Positions 33,940 to 41,540 of a stretch of 64,000 nt of DNA are shown in pieces (positions within the stretch are counted from its first letter, which is position 1; every line of letters starts with the position of its first letter). The stretch lies in contig NZ_JOFX01000032.1 in the NCBI RefSeq assembly GCF_000719345.1, positions 1 through 64,000 of the forward strand, given 5' to 3'. Made by a program: the position numbers and the translations under genes. The notes below the pieces were generated by a model, which made no database searches, had not been told where the DNA came from, and worked only from the letters and a program-made list of their open reading frames with translations. Origin of the DNA: Streptomyces sp. NRRL F-2664. Its GTDB lineage: Bacteria > Actinomycetota > Actinomycetes > Streptomycetales > Streptomycetaceae.

Positions 33940-35934
33940 TCAGTGGCGCAGGGCGGGGGCGTCGCCGAAGACGGTGCCCGGGCCGTGGTCGCGGCGGAAC
34001 TGTTCGAGGCTCTGCGCGAAGGCCGGGTCCTTGGAGGCGACCCGTTCGGCGAGCAGCCGGATCCGGTTGGGGGTCCAGGTGTCCGGGTCGGCCAGGAGCT
34101 GCGGGGTGCCGGTGAGGAGCAGCAGGCCGGCTTCGGTGTGGCCGCGGTCGAGCCAGGACTGCCAGATCGCGTCGCGGTCGGCCTCCTGTCCGGCGAAGAA
34201 TGCGGTGGCCCGGGGGTGCGGGCCGGTCGGCGGGGCGGCGTCTGCGGTGCCGTACTCGTGGAGGAGCACGCGGCGGCCGGCCAGGTAGACGGTGCGGATG
34301 CCCTTGCGGACGGCGAAGTTGAGCGCTTGTGCGGCGGTGTCGGCAATCGGCTCCCCCTTGTCGTTGAGGGAGGTGTTGCACACGATCGGAACCCCGGTGG
34401 CGTCCCGGAACGCCTCGATGGCCCGGTGCAGCAGCGGGTTGTCGGCGGCGGCCAGGGTCTGGTGGCGGGCGGTGCCGTCGAGGTGGAGGACGGCCGGTAT
34501 CCGGTCTCGGACTTCGGGGCGGACCCGGGCGGCCTCCAGCATGTAGGGCGAGGGGCGGTCCTGCTCGAACCAGTCGCCGGCGTGCTCGGCGAGCACGATG
34601 GGGGCGACCGGACGCCACCACTGACGCTGCTTGTACTCGTTGAGGAGGTCCTTGACCTTCCCCGAGCGGGGGTCTCCGAGCAGGCTTCGGTGGCCGAGGG
34701 CGCGGGGTCCCATCTCGGCGGCGCCGTCCGCCCAGACCACCACCGAGTCGGTGAGGTCCTCGGCGAACCGCTCCGGTGTGAAGTCCGCGACCTCTTCGAT
34801 GAACGGGGCGAACACGGCGAGCGCCTCGTCGATCTCGTCGGCGCGCAGGTCGTTGCCCTGGTAGGCGGTGGCGATCGTGAGGTCGGCGGTGTCGAGGGCG
34901 CCGGTCGTCCACAGCCCGAGCAGGCCCAGGCCCAGCGCTACGCCGGAGTCGTTGGCGCAGGGCGGGGTCAGCAGGCCCCGGAACCGGTACCGCTCCAGCA
35001 TCCGGGTGTTGGCCTGCACGTTGAGGGCGAAGCCGCCGCTGACGGAGAGGTAGGCGTCCTCGGGGCGCACGCCTCCCAGCGCGGCGAGTGTGTCGACGGT
35101 GCGAGCCGTGATCAGCTCGCAGCACTCCTGGACCACCTTCATCACGGCGCTGTGCAGGTTCTCCTCGGCGGTGAACCGCACGTCGGGGGCGGTGCCGGCC
35201 AGCTGCCGTTCCGCTTCGGCGAGGACTCGCCGGACCAGGCCGAACGCGGCGGCCCAGGGCTGCACGTGCCCGCCGAAGAAGGTGAGGTCGCCGAGTTCGG
35301 CGGCCGCGTCGAGGTCGACTGCGGTGTCGCAGGCGGAGGCGAGTGCCATCAGGGTGCCCGGCTCCTTGCCCAGCACCCGGTCGGCGGCGTGGTAGAGCGG
35401 CGCGGGCGACTCGATCGGGGCGAAGGTGATGTCGCCGCGGACCGATACGCATCCGGCGTAGTAGGCGGGGGGCAGTTCCCGCTCCAGGACCAGGTCGGGG
35501 GCGGCGTCCACCGCGAGCCCGATGATCACCGACTCCTTGAACAGCCGGGTGTCCGTCATCAGTCCGCTGAACAGGTGGCCCAGGCTGTGCAGCGGCAGCC
35601 CCTCGGCTCCCCGGGGCAGCTGGAGCGGCTGGTGGCCGGGCAGGCCGGGGGTGCCCCAGCTGACGGTGACGTCGGCGGGGGTGAGGCCCTCGCCGGCCAG
35701 CAGATGGGCGAGGAAGGCCTCGGACCGCTCGGCCGTGTAGAGCGGCCAGGAGTGGTGCTTCTGTCCGCTGATCCGTTCCAGCTCCCAGTGCCGGACCAGT
35801 TCGACCCGGTCGGCGGTGCGCCGCCACAGGGAGAGGTTGTGGTCGTGGCGCGGGGAGATGACGGCCCGTTCGCCGGGCGGGGTGAGATAGGTGGAGAGGA
35901 TGTACTCGGCGGGTTGGTCAGTGTGCGGGGGCAC
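33940..35934 (-). CDS. NodU/CmcH-type carbamoyltransferase
   Basis: 664 residues. The C-terminal YrdC-like/carbamoyltransferase motifs are clear: MGPRALGHRSLLGDPRSGKV, QWWRPVAPIVLAEHAGDWF and VCNTSLNDKGEPIADT, and the Kae1-like half has YLSVSGGFALNVQANTRML. The first 60 residues diverge from the usual FNHDSSA start, having RHDHNLSLWRRTADRVELVR instead. The family makes carbamoyl-adenylate from carbamoyl phosphate and ATP and carbamoylates a hydroxyl. Here the acceptor could be a hydroxyl made by one of the JmjC oxygenases (inference). The ATG overlaps the end of the S9 peptidase gene by 17 bases. Confidence 0.92.
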   Translation of the reverse strand: MPPHTDQPAEYILSTYLTPPGERAVISPRHDHNLSLWRRTADRVELVRHWELERISGQKHHSWPLYTAERSEAFLAHLLAGEGLTPADVTVSWGTPGLPGHQPLQLPRGAEGLPLHSLGHLFSGLMTDTRLFKESVIIGLAVDAAPDLVLERELPPAYYAGCVSVRGDITFAPIESPAPLYHAADRVLGKEPGTLMALASACDTAVDLDAAAELGDLTFFGGHVQPWAAAFGLVRRVLAEAERQLAGTAPDVRFTAEENLHSAVMKVVQECCELITARTVDTLAALGGVRPEDAYLSVSGGFALNVQANTRMLERYRFRGLLTPPCANDSGVALGLGLLGLWTTGALDTADLTIATAYQGNDLRADEIDEALAVFAPFIEEVADFTPERFAEDLTDSVVVWADGAAEMGPRALGHRSLLGDPRSGKVKDLLNEYKQRQWWRPVAPIVLAEHAGDWFEQDRPSPYMLEAARVRPEVRDRIPAVLHLDGTARHQTLAAADNPLLHRAIEAFRDATGVPIVCNTSLNDKGEPIADTAAQALNFAVRKGIRTVYLAGRRVLLHEYGTADAAPPTGPHPRATAFFAGQEADRDAIWQSWLDRGHTEAGLLLLTGTPQLLADPDTWTPNRIRLLAERVASKDPAFAQSLEQFRRDHGPGTVFGDAPALRH

Positions 35935-37909
35935 AGTCGTCCTCCTCGGGCATCTGGCGGGACCACCAGTCGAGAATCGCCTCGTAGCGGGCGATGCGGT
36001 GGCTGGGCAGACCGGTGCGGGACATGTCGTGCCCCTCGCCGGGGAACAGCAGCAGCTCGACGGGGACCCCGCGCATCTTCAGCGCGACGAACATCCGCTG
36101 TGCCTGCTCCATGGGGGTGTGCCGGTCCTCCTCGGACTGGATGAACATCATCGGGATGTCGATCCGGTCGGCGTAGCTGATCGGGCTGAGCTCCGCCCAC
36201 CGGGCGGTGTCGGCGCCGTACAGGGCGATGGAGTTGTTGACCCCGTCGTCGGCCGAGCCGAAGTGGCTGTCGATGGCGTAGCAGCCGCGCTCGCCCATCG
36301 CTGCCCGGAACCGCTTGCCGTGGTGGGCGGCCAGCCAGGCCGACATGTAGCCGCCGAACGAGCCGCCCTGGACGCCGACGCGGTCGGCGTCCAGGGAGGT
36401 GTCGCGCAGCGCGTGGTCGAGCAGGGCCAGCAGGTCGGGGGCGGTCCGACGGGCCAGGTCGTCGGCGGCCCAGCGGCCGTGCGCCTGCCCGTAGCCGGAG
36501 GTGCCGCGCGGGTTGCCGAGGACCACCGCGTAGCCGGCGCGGGCGTAGACCTGCGCCTCCTCGAAGGAGGCGGGCCCGTTGAGGGTGTAGCCCCACTGGG
36601 TGTACGGGCCGCCCTTGATCTGGAGCAGTACCGGGTGCGGTCCGGGGCCCTCGGGGCGGACCAGCCAGCCCTGGAGGGGGTATCCGTCCTCGGCGTGCGC
36701 GGTGAACTCCTCGATCGGTCGCAGCCGTGCGCGGGCGCGCAGTTCGGCGCCGAAGGAGGTCAGTTCGCGTTCGGTGCCGTCGCGCAGCAGGGTGAGGTCG
36801 CCGGCGCTTTCGGCCGAGGACAGTACGGCGGCCACGGTGGTGGTGCCGTCCGGGGCCTCGGCCACCGCGAACCCGTTGACCTGGCGGAGGCCGGTGACGA
36901 CCGGGCGGGGTTCGCCGCCGTCGTAGGGCACGAGGACCAGGTGGACCTCGCCGTGCCAGTCGTTGGGGAAGTACACCCCGTCCCGGCCGGTCCGGATCAT
37001 CAGGGAGGAGAAGCTCAGGTGGTGGGTCTCGGGGTCGGTGAGCCGGACCGGGTCGGCGGAGCCGTCGCTGGGGACCGACCACAGGCCGTAGCTGCTGGCG
37101 CCCCGGGCGCGGCCGTCGGGGGTGAGGGTCTCGGCGGCGAAGTGGACGTTCCTGCCGTCCGGGGAGAACTGCGGGCAGCTCATTTCCAGGCCGCCCCGTG
37201 TGAGGGGGCGCTGGCCGGTACCGTCCGGGGCGCATATCCACACGTCACGGCGCAGGTCGTCGGCGTGCCCGGGGTGGCGGCCGGAGACGAAGGTGAGCTG
37301 GGAGCCGTCCGGGCTCCAGGCCACCTCGTCGTGGTCGAAGGGGCCCGAGGTGAGCTGGGCGGCGGCCGGGGCGGCGGCGAAGGCGCCCGTGGCGAACGGG
37401 GCGGTGACGAAGACGTGGCGGGGCCGGTCGAAGGTGAAGCCGAGGCCGTCGGCCATGTAGCGCAGCGCGGTGATCCGGCGCGGCCGCTCCTTGCCCGGCG
37501 GTACGCCGGGCAGGTACCGGCCCGGCTCGGGCACCCGGGCGGTGAAGGCGAGCCGGGTGCCGTCCGGGCTCCACGCCGGCTGACCGGCGCCGAGCGGCAG
37601 GTCGGTCACGGGGAACGGGTCGCCGCCGTCCATGGGGAGCAGGTGGATCTGGGCAGGACCACCTGCGGGCAGCGGGCGCAGGAAGGCGAGCCAGCGTCCG
37701 TCCGGGGAGAAGGCCGGGGCGCTGTCGGAGGGGCCCCGGGTGAGCCGACGGGCCGGCGTGGACCCGTCGGTCGCGGCCACCCACAGCTCGGTCGCGTTGG
37801 CATCGGCGGCCGCGTCGGGCGCCGTCACGCTGACGGCAGCCAGACGTCCGTCGCCGGACAGGGTGGGCCGTCCCAGAATTCGCAGCAGATCGATATCCGT
37901 AGGGAGCAT
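35918..37909 (-). CDS. S9-family (prolyl-oligopeptidase-type) serine peptidase
   Basis: 663 residues: an N-terminal beta-propeller with repeated SPDG motifs (FSPDGRWLAF, WSPDGTRLAF, WSPDGSQLTF, FSPDGRNVHF) and a C-terminal alpha/beta hydrolase domain with nucleophile Ser517 in GGSFGGYM, Asp595 (QSEEDRHTP) and His627 (GEGHDMSR). No signal peptide, so cytoplasmic. The propeller restricts entry to short peptides. The predicted -10 box lies so close to the ATG that the mRNA would be leaderless. It heads the operon with the carbamoyltransferase, oxygenase B and DinB-like genes and is a candidate leader peptidase for the small peptide. Confidence 0.93.
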   Translation of the reverse strand: MLPTDIDLLRILGRPTLSGDGRLAAVSVTAPDAAADANATELWVAATDGSTPARRLTRGPSDSAPAFSPDGRWLAFLRPLPAGGPAQIHLLPMDGGDPFPVTDLPLGAGQPAWSPDGTRLAFTARVPEPGRYLPGVPPGKERPRRITALRYMADGLGFTFDRPRHVFVTAPFATGAFAAAPAAAQLTSGPFDHDEVAWSPDGSQLTFVSGRHPGHADDLRRDVWICAPDGTGQRPLTRGGLEMSCPQFSPDGRNVHFAAETLTPDGRARGASSYGLWSVPSDGSADPVRLTDPETHHLSFSSLMIRTGRDGVYFPNDWHGEVHLVLVPYDGGEPRPVVTGLRQVNGFAVAEAPDGTTTVAAVLSSAESAGDLTLLRDGTERELTSFGAELRARARLRPIEEFTAHAEDGYPLQGWLVRPEGPGPHPVLLQIKGGPYTQWGYTLNGPASFEEAQVYARAGYAVVLGNPRGTSGYGQAHGRWAADDLARRTAPDLLALLDHALRDTSLDADRVGVQGGSFGGYMSAWLAAHHGKRFRAAMGERGCYAIDSHFGSADDGVNNSIALYGADTARWAELSPISYADRIDIPMMFIQSEEDRHTPMEQAQRMFVALKMRGVPVELLLFPGEGHDMSRTGLPSHRIARYEAILDWWSRQMPEEDDCAPAH

Positions 37910-37916
37910 GGACGGA

Positions 37917-37972
37917 AAATTAGGGGTGGAATCCGAATATCCTCAACCGCGTTCAACTGCGCCGTTCAACTG
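37917..37972 (-). promoter_or_regulatory. Predicted promoter of the S9 operon with CAGTTGAAC repeats
   Basis: Minus strand -35 TTGAGG (37946-37941), 18-base spacer, -10 TAATTT (37922-37917), so transcription should begin near 37910, at the start codon. Immediately upstream are two direct repeats of CAGTTGAAC (37972-37964 and 37959-37951), and the -35 itself lies in a third related box (CGGTTGAGG). Confidence 0.6.
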
Positions 37973-38030
37973 CTCCGCACACGTGCGGCCCAACTGCGTT
38001 GTGTCGACGGCTTCTTTGGCCTTTGGGGGT

Positions 38031-38059
38031 GTTCAACCGCGGTAATGCGGCGGTTGAAC
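38031..38059 (+). promoter_or_regulatory. Perfect StrR-type operator palindrome
   Basis: GTTCAACCGC (38031-38040), 9 bases, GCGGTTGAAC (38050-38059). Written as GTTCAACCG-N11-CGGTTGAAC it matches the arm order and N11 spacing of the published StrR consensus GTTCGActG-N11-CagTcGAAC. It lies 8 bases upstream of the predicted MFS promoter and 120 bases upstream of the S9 peptidase gene. Confidence 0.75.
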
Positions 38060-38066
38060 GGGGAAG

Positions 38067-38095
38067 TTGAGCAGGCCACGTATGTCCGGCATCAT
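38067..38095 (+). promoter_or_regulatory. Predicted promoter of the MFS exporter gene
   Basis: -35 TTGAGC (38067-38072), 17-base spacer, -10 CATCAT (38090-38095), ending 43 bases before the MFS start codon. Confidence 0.5.
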
Positions 38096-38138
38096 CGTGC
38101 GCTCCTGCCCGTCAACCGCAGATGGTGAGGTCTCCGCA

Positions 38139-39506
38139 ATGACCCGAGCAGAAGGCCTCCCCGAGGGACCGCCGAAGGGGCCGCAGAAGGGGCCGTTGAA
38201 GGGGCCGTTGGCGAACCCGGATTTCCGGCGGCTGTGGACCGCCGGGTTCGTCTCGGAGACCGGCGACTGGATCTTCATGATCGCCATGCCGGTGTACGTC
38301 TACCAGCTCACCGGTTCGGTCACGGCCACCGCGACCAACTTCATCCTGGAGCTGCTGCCCGGTCTGCTGCTGTCGCCGGTGGCCGGGGTGCTCGCGGACC
38401 GCTGGGACCGGCGGCGGCTGATGATCGGCGTGAGCCTGCTCCAGGTGCTGGTACTGCTGCCGCTGCTCGCCGTCGACGGGCCCGGCCAGCTGTACCTGGT
38501 CAACCTGGTCACCTGCGCGCAGGCGGCGCTCGCCACGGTCTTCCAGCCCGCCAAGTACGCGCTGCTGCCTTCGGTGGTCGCTCCGGAGGATGTCGCCGCC
38601 GCCAACGGCCTGGCCAGCCTCAACGGCAACCTGGCGCGGCTGCTGGGTGCCTCCTGCGGCGGGTTCGTGGTGGCGGGGCTGGGGCTGCCGGGAGTCCTGG
38701 TCATCGACGCGGCCTCCTTCTTGGTGGCGGTGGCGCTGCTGGCCCGCCCGTTCGGGGTGCCGCGGCCGGCTGCGGTGCGGGAGCCGGTGTGGCAGGCGTG
38801 GGTGGCCGGGCTCCGGGAGATCAGGAACCGGCGCGGGCTGCGGCTGATGGTGCTGCCGGTGGGGCTGATCGGCCTGGCGCAGGGCCTGTTCGCCGTGCTG
38901 TTCGTCGTTTTCGTGACCGAACGGCTGGGCGGCGGCGAGGGCGAAACCGGTCTGCTGCGCGGGGTCCAGGCGATCGGCGGTATCGCGGGCGGGGCGTTGA
39001 TCGGCACGCTGGCCCGTCGCACCGATCCCGGCCGGCTGCTGGGCTGGGCGCTGCTGGTGTTCTCCGCCATGACCGCCTTCACCTGGAACAGCGCGTACGT
39101 GACCACTGCGATCTGGTTCCAGGCGGCGCTGTTCGCGGTGCTGGGTGCGCCGGGGATCGGGGTGTTCGCGGGCCGGATGGCCATCGTGCAGCTGCACACC
39201 TCGGATGCCACCCGCGGGCGGGTCCTGGCCAGTTTCCAGAGCGTGTTCGACGGGTTCACGGCCCTGGGCATGGCGCTGGCCGGCGCCCTGGCCGGGCTGC
39301 TCGGGCTGCCGTTCGCACTCGACGTCCAGGCCGCGCTGCTGGGCGTGGCGGGGGTGTTGGCGCTGTGGCACTTCCGGCCCGGGGCACGGGCGGCGGAGGC
39401 GGCCGAGCCGCACGCCGGTGCGGCCACGGGCACTGAGGCGGCCGGCACCGCCGGCGCACCGGACCGGACGCCGTCGCCGGCGTCCTCCTCCCCCGCTTCT
39501 CCCTGA
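38139..39506 (+). CDS. MFS exporter (EntS/MFS_3 type)
   Basis: 455 residues with about 12 membrane helices and the MFS motif A-like GVLADRWDRRRLMIG between helices 2 and 3. The arrangement resembles EntS-type exporters of siderophores and antibiotics. The cytoplasmic N-terminus has a tetrapeptide-like repeat (PPKGPQKGPLKGPL) and the C-terminal tail is Ala/Thr/Pro-rich. The ATG at 38139 has GAGG 8 bases upstream. It diverges from the S9 operon and its promoter adjoins a StrR-type palindrome, so it is probably the product exporter and self-resistance protein of this cluster. Confidence 0.92.
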   Translation: MTRAEGLPEGPPKGPQKGPLKGPLANPDFRRLWTAGFVSETGDWIFMIAMPVYVYQLTGSVTATATNFILELLPGLLLSPVAGVLADRWDRRRLMIGVSLLQVLVLLPLLAVDGPGQLYLVNLVTCAQAALATVFQPAKYALLPSVVAPEDVAAANGLASLNGNLARLLGASCGGFVVAGLGLPGVLVIDAASFLVAVALLARPFGVPRPAAVREPVWQAWVAGLREIRNRRGLRLMVLPVGLIGLAQGLFAVLFVVFVTERLGGGEGETGLLRGVQAIGGIAGGALIGTLARRTDPGRLLGWALLVFSAMTAFTWNSAYVTTAIWFQAALFAVLGAPGIGVFAGRMAIVQLHTSDATRGRVLASFQSVFDGFTALGMALAGALAGLLGLPFALDVQAALLGVAGVLALWHFRPGARAAEAAEPHAGAATGTEAAGTAGAPDRTPSPASSSPASP

Positions 39507-39619
39507 GCGACGTCGCCGACGTCGAGGTTCGTCAGGACGAGCAGGGTGCGCGGGTTGCGTGGCAGGGTCGGTGCGGAGTGCGGCTGCTCGTGTCGGGCCG
39601 GCTCTGGGGCCGACGCCGG

Positions 39620-40480
39620 TCAGCAGATCCGCGGGTCGGTGTCAGCGTGCTGCTCGCCCGCGTGAAGCAGTTCGATGACCCGTTCCTCGTAGCGGATGCG
39701 GGCCGGGGAGAAGTCGTACGGCATCTTGCCGATGGCCTCCCTCGCGCTCATCCTCGCCTCGTCTCCTTCCTCGCCCTCGTGCTCGTCCTCCCGGTCGAGG
39801 AGGGCGTCGAGGGCTTCTTCCAGGCCGGATCGTTCGCCGGTGGCTGCCAGGGCGGCTTCGTGAGCGCATCGCTGGGCAGCCAGGTCTTCGATGCGGGGGT
39901 CGTCGGGGGCCATGGTGTCGTCCAGGGCCGCCTCGGCCCGGGCCAGTCGGTCCTCCTCGGCCCGCAGGTCGGGGTGGGTGGCCAGGACGATGAACCGGTT
40001 GGCCTGGATGGCGGCGCCCAGAGGGCCGAAAGTGCGCTCCGTGACCAGGAGGGAGTCGAGGTCGGCGGAGCGCAGGGCTCCTGGCGGTAGATCGCGCAGG
40101 CGGCCGGTGACCAGCGGTGGGAGCAGGCCCAGGGGGCTGCCCACCTCGCGGAGGCGGTTCACGGCGGCCCGCTGGGTCTCGATGGCGGCCGCCTTGGAAG
40201 CGAGGGACTCCTCCAGGCGGGCCAGGGACTGCTCGATTTGTGTGCCGTCCTTGAAGGCGGCGTGGATGTCGTCCAGGGAGATGCCCGCGTCGGCCATCTT
40301 GCGGATCCACAGCAGGCGGATCATGTCGTCGTATCCGTAGCGGCGGCGGTCGTCGCTGCCGCGTTCGGGTTCGGCGAGGAGCCCGATGGCGTGGTAGTGG
40401 CGGATGGCGCGGGGTGTGGTCCCGGCGAACGCGGCGGCGTCGCCGATCTTGACCCGGCGGGGAATCGCAGGAAGGGGCAT
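39620..40480 (-). CDS. MerR-family transcriptional regulator
   Basis: 286 residues. The winged helix KIGDAAAFAGTTPRAIRHYH and AIGLLAEPERGSDDRRRYGY with DDMIRLLWIRKMADAGISLD is typical MerR, followed by a coiled-coil dimerisation helix (QIEQSLARLEESLASKAAAI). The long C-terminal part is acidic and unlike small-metal sensors, with no clustered cysteines, suggesting an organic effector. It diverges from the lipase gene at 40722, whose promoter it may control, and is convergent with the MFS exporter. Confidence 0.9.
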   Translation of the reverse strand: MPLPAIPRRVKIGDAAAFAGTTPRAIRHYHAIGLLAEPERGSDDRRRYGYDDMIRLLWIRKMADAGISLDDIHAAFKDGTQIEQSLARLEESLASKAAAIETQRAAVNRLREVGSPLGLLPPLVTGRLRDLPPGALRSADLDSLLVTERTFGPLGAAIQANRFIVLATHPDLRAEEDRLARAEAALDDTMAPDDPRIEDLAAQRCAHEAALAATGERSGLEEALDALLDREDEHEGEEGDEARMSAREAIGKMPYDFSPARIRYEERVIELLHAGEQHADTDPRIC

Positions 40481-40721
40481 GGGAGGGGACCTCTCGATGG
40501 TGCGTTCGCCGCCTACTGGAGCACATGCCGCTACGGCACATGCAACCCGCAGACTCTCGATGCCGGGCCCGTCGCGGCCGCCGTCGTGCTCGCCCGCGGC
40601 AGGCCCGGGCGGGGCGGCTCGTCGTCGCCGAGGGCATGGGGGCCTGCGTGTGAACGCTCGGGGCGGGGAAACGTTCCTCGGGTGATGCAGGGCGGGCCGG
40701 TCGGGTGATGGACGGCGCGCA

Positions 40722-41459
40722 GTGCGGTCGAAGGAGCGCGACGGCGCTACAACGCTGGCTGTGACTTACAGCATCCGGTGTGCATTCCGCGTGATCGCCC
40801 TCGCTTCCCTCGCCGTCCTTCCTCCGGCCGCTGCTGCTCCGGTGGTGGCGGCCCAGGTGGCGGCCGTGCCCGATCCGGTCGTCTTCGTACACGGCTGGAA
40901 CAGTGACGGGTCGACCTGGACCACCATGGCCGACCGGTTCCGCGCCGACGGCTGGCCGGCCGACCGCCTCCACCGGTGGAGCTATCCCACCAGCCGGTCC
41001 AATACGACGACCGCCTCCGAGCTGGCCCGCGAGATCGACCGCGTGCTGGCTGCCACCGGCGCCTCCCAGGTCGACCTCGTCACGCACTCCATGGGCGGCC
41101 TCTCCTCCCGCTACTACCTCAAGAACCTGGCTGGGGACGCCAAGGTCGACGCATGGGTGTCCTTGGCGGGTCCCAACCACGGCACGGGTGCCGCCTACTG
41201 GTGCGGTGGAGCCTCGTGCGCCGAGATGCGTCCGGGATCTGCGTTCCTCAACGAGCTGAACGCCGGCGACGAGACGCCCGGAACCGCCCGCTACGCCACC
41301 TGGCGCTCCTCCTGCGACGGCATCGTCACACCCGAGGAATCCGTCGTCCTCGACGGCGCGTTGAACACCCGCACGTCGTGTCTGCAGCACACCGCCTTCC
41401 CGACCGATGCGGCCGTCTATCAGCAGGTCAGGGACTACATCGCGGCAGCAGGCAGGTAA
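40722..41459 (+). CDS. Secreted lipase (alpha/beta hydrolase)
   Basis: 245 residues. The N-terminal signal peptide (FRVIALASLAVLPPAAAAPVVAA) directs secretion. The core starts PVVFVHGWNSDGSTW (oxyanion HG), nucleophile elbow is THSMGG, and the family ending has a C-terminal Cys pair (SSCDGIVTP, SCLQHTAF). It matches the Streptomyces extracellular triacylglycerol lipase/esterase group. The exact start is uncertain: GTG at 40722 or GTG at 40761, the latter giving a shorter, more typical signal peptide. Confidence 0.85.
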   Translation: MRSKERDGATTLAVTYSIRCAFRVIALASLAVLPPAAAAPVVAAQVAAVPDPVVFVHGWNSDGSTWTTMADRFRADGWPADRLHRWSYPTSRSNTTTASELAREIDRVLAATGASQVDLVTHSMGGLSSRYYLKNLAGDAKVDAWVSLAGPNHGTGAAYWCGGASCAEMRPGSAFLNELNAGDETPGTARYATWRSSCDGIVTPEESVVLDGALNTRTSCLQHTAFPTDAAVYQQVRDYIAAAGR

Positions 41460-41540
41460 TCGCGTGGGGTGCTGGTTCGCCGGAGGCGGCCCGCGTGCCC
41501 GTCCTTCGTCGCGGCGGGCACCGGGCCGATCACCGGGGAG

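Noticed and set aside
33238..36144. Long plus-strand frame of 968 codons
   Set aside because: Shadow of the JmjC-B and carbamoyltransferase genes; those have catalytic motifs and ribosome sites, this has none.
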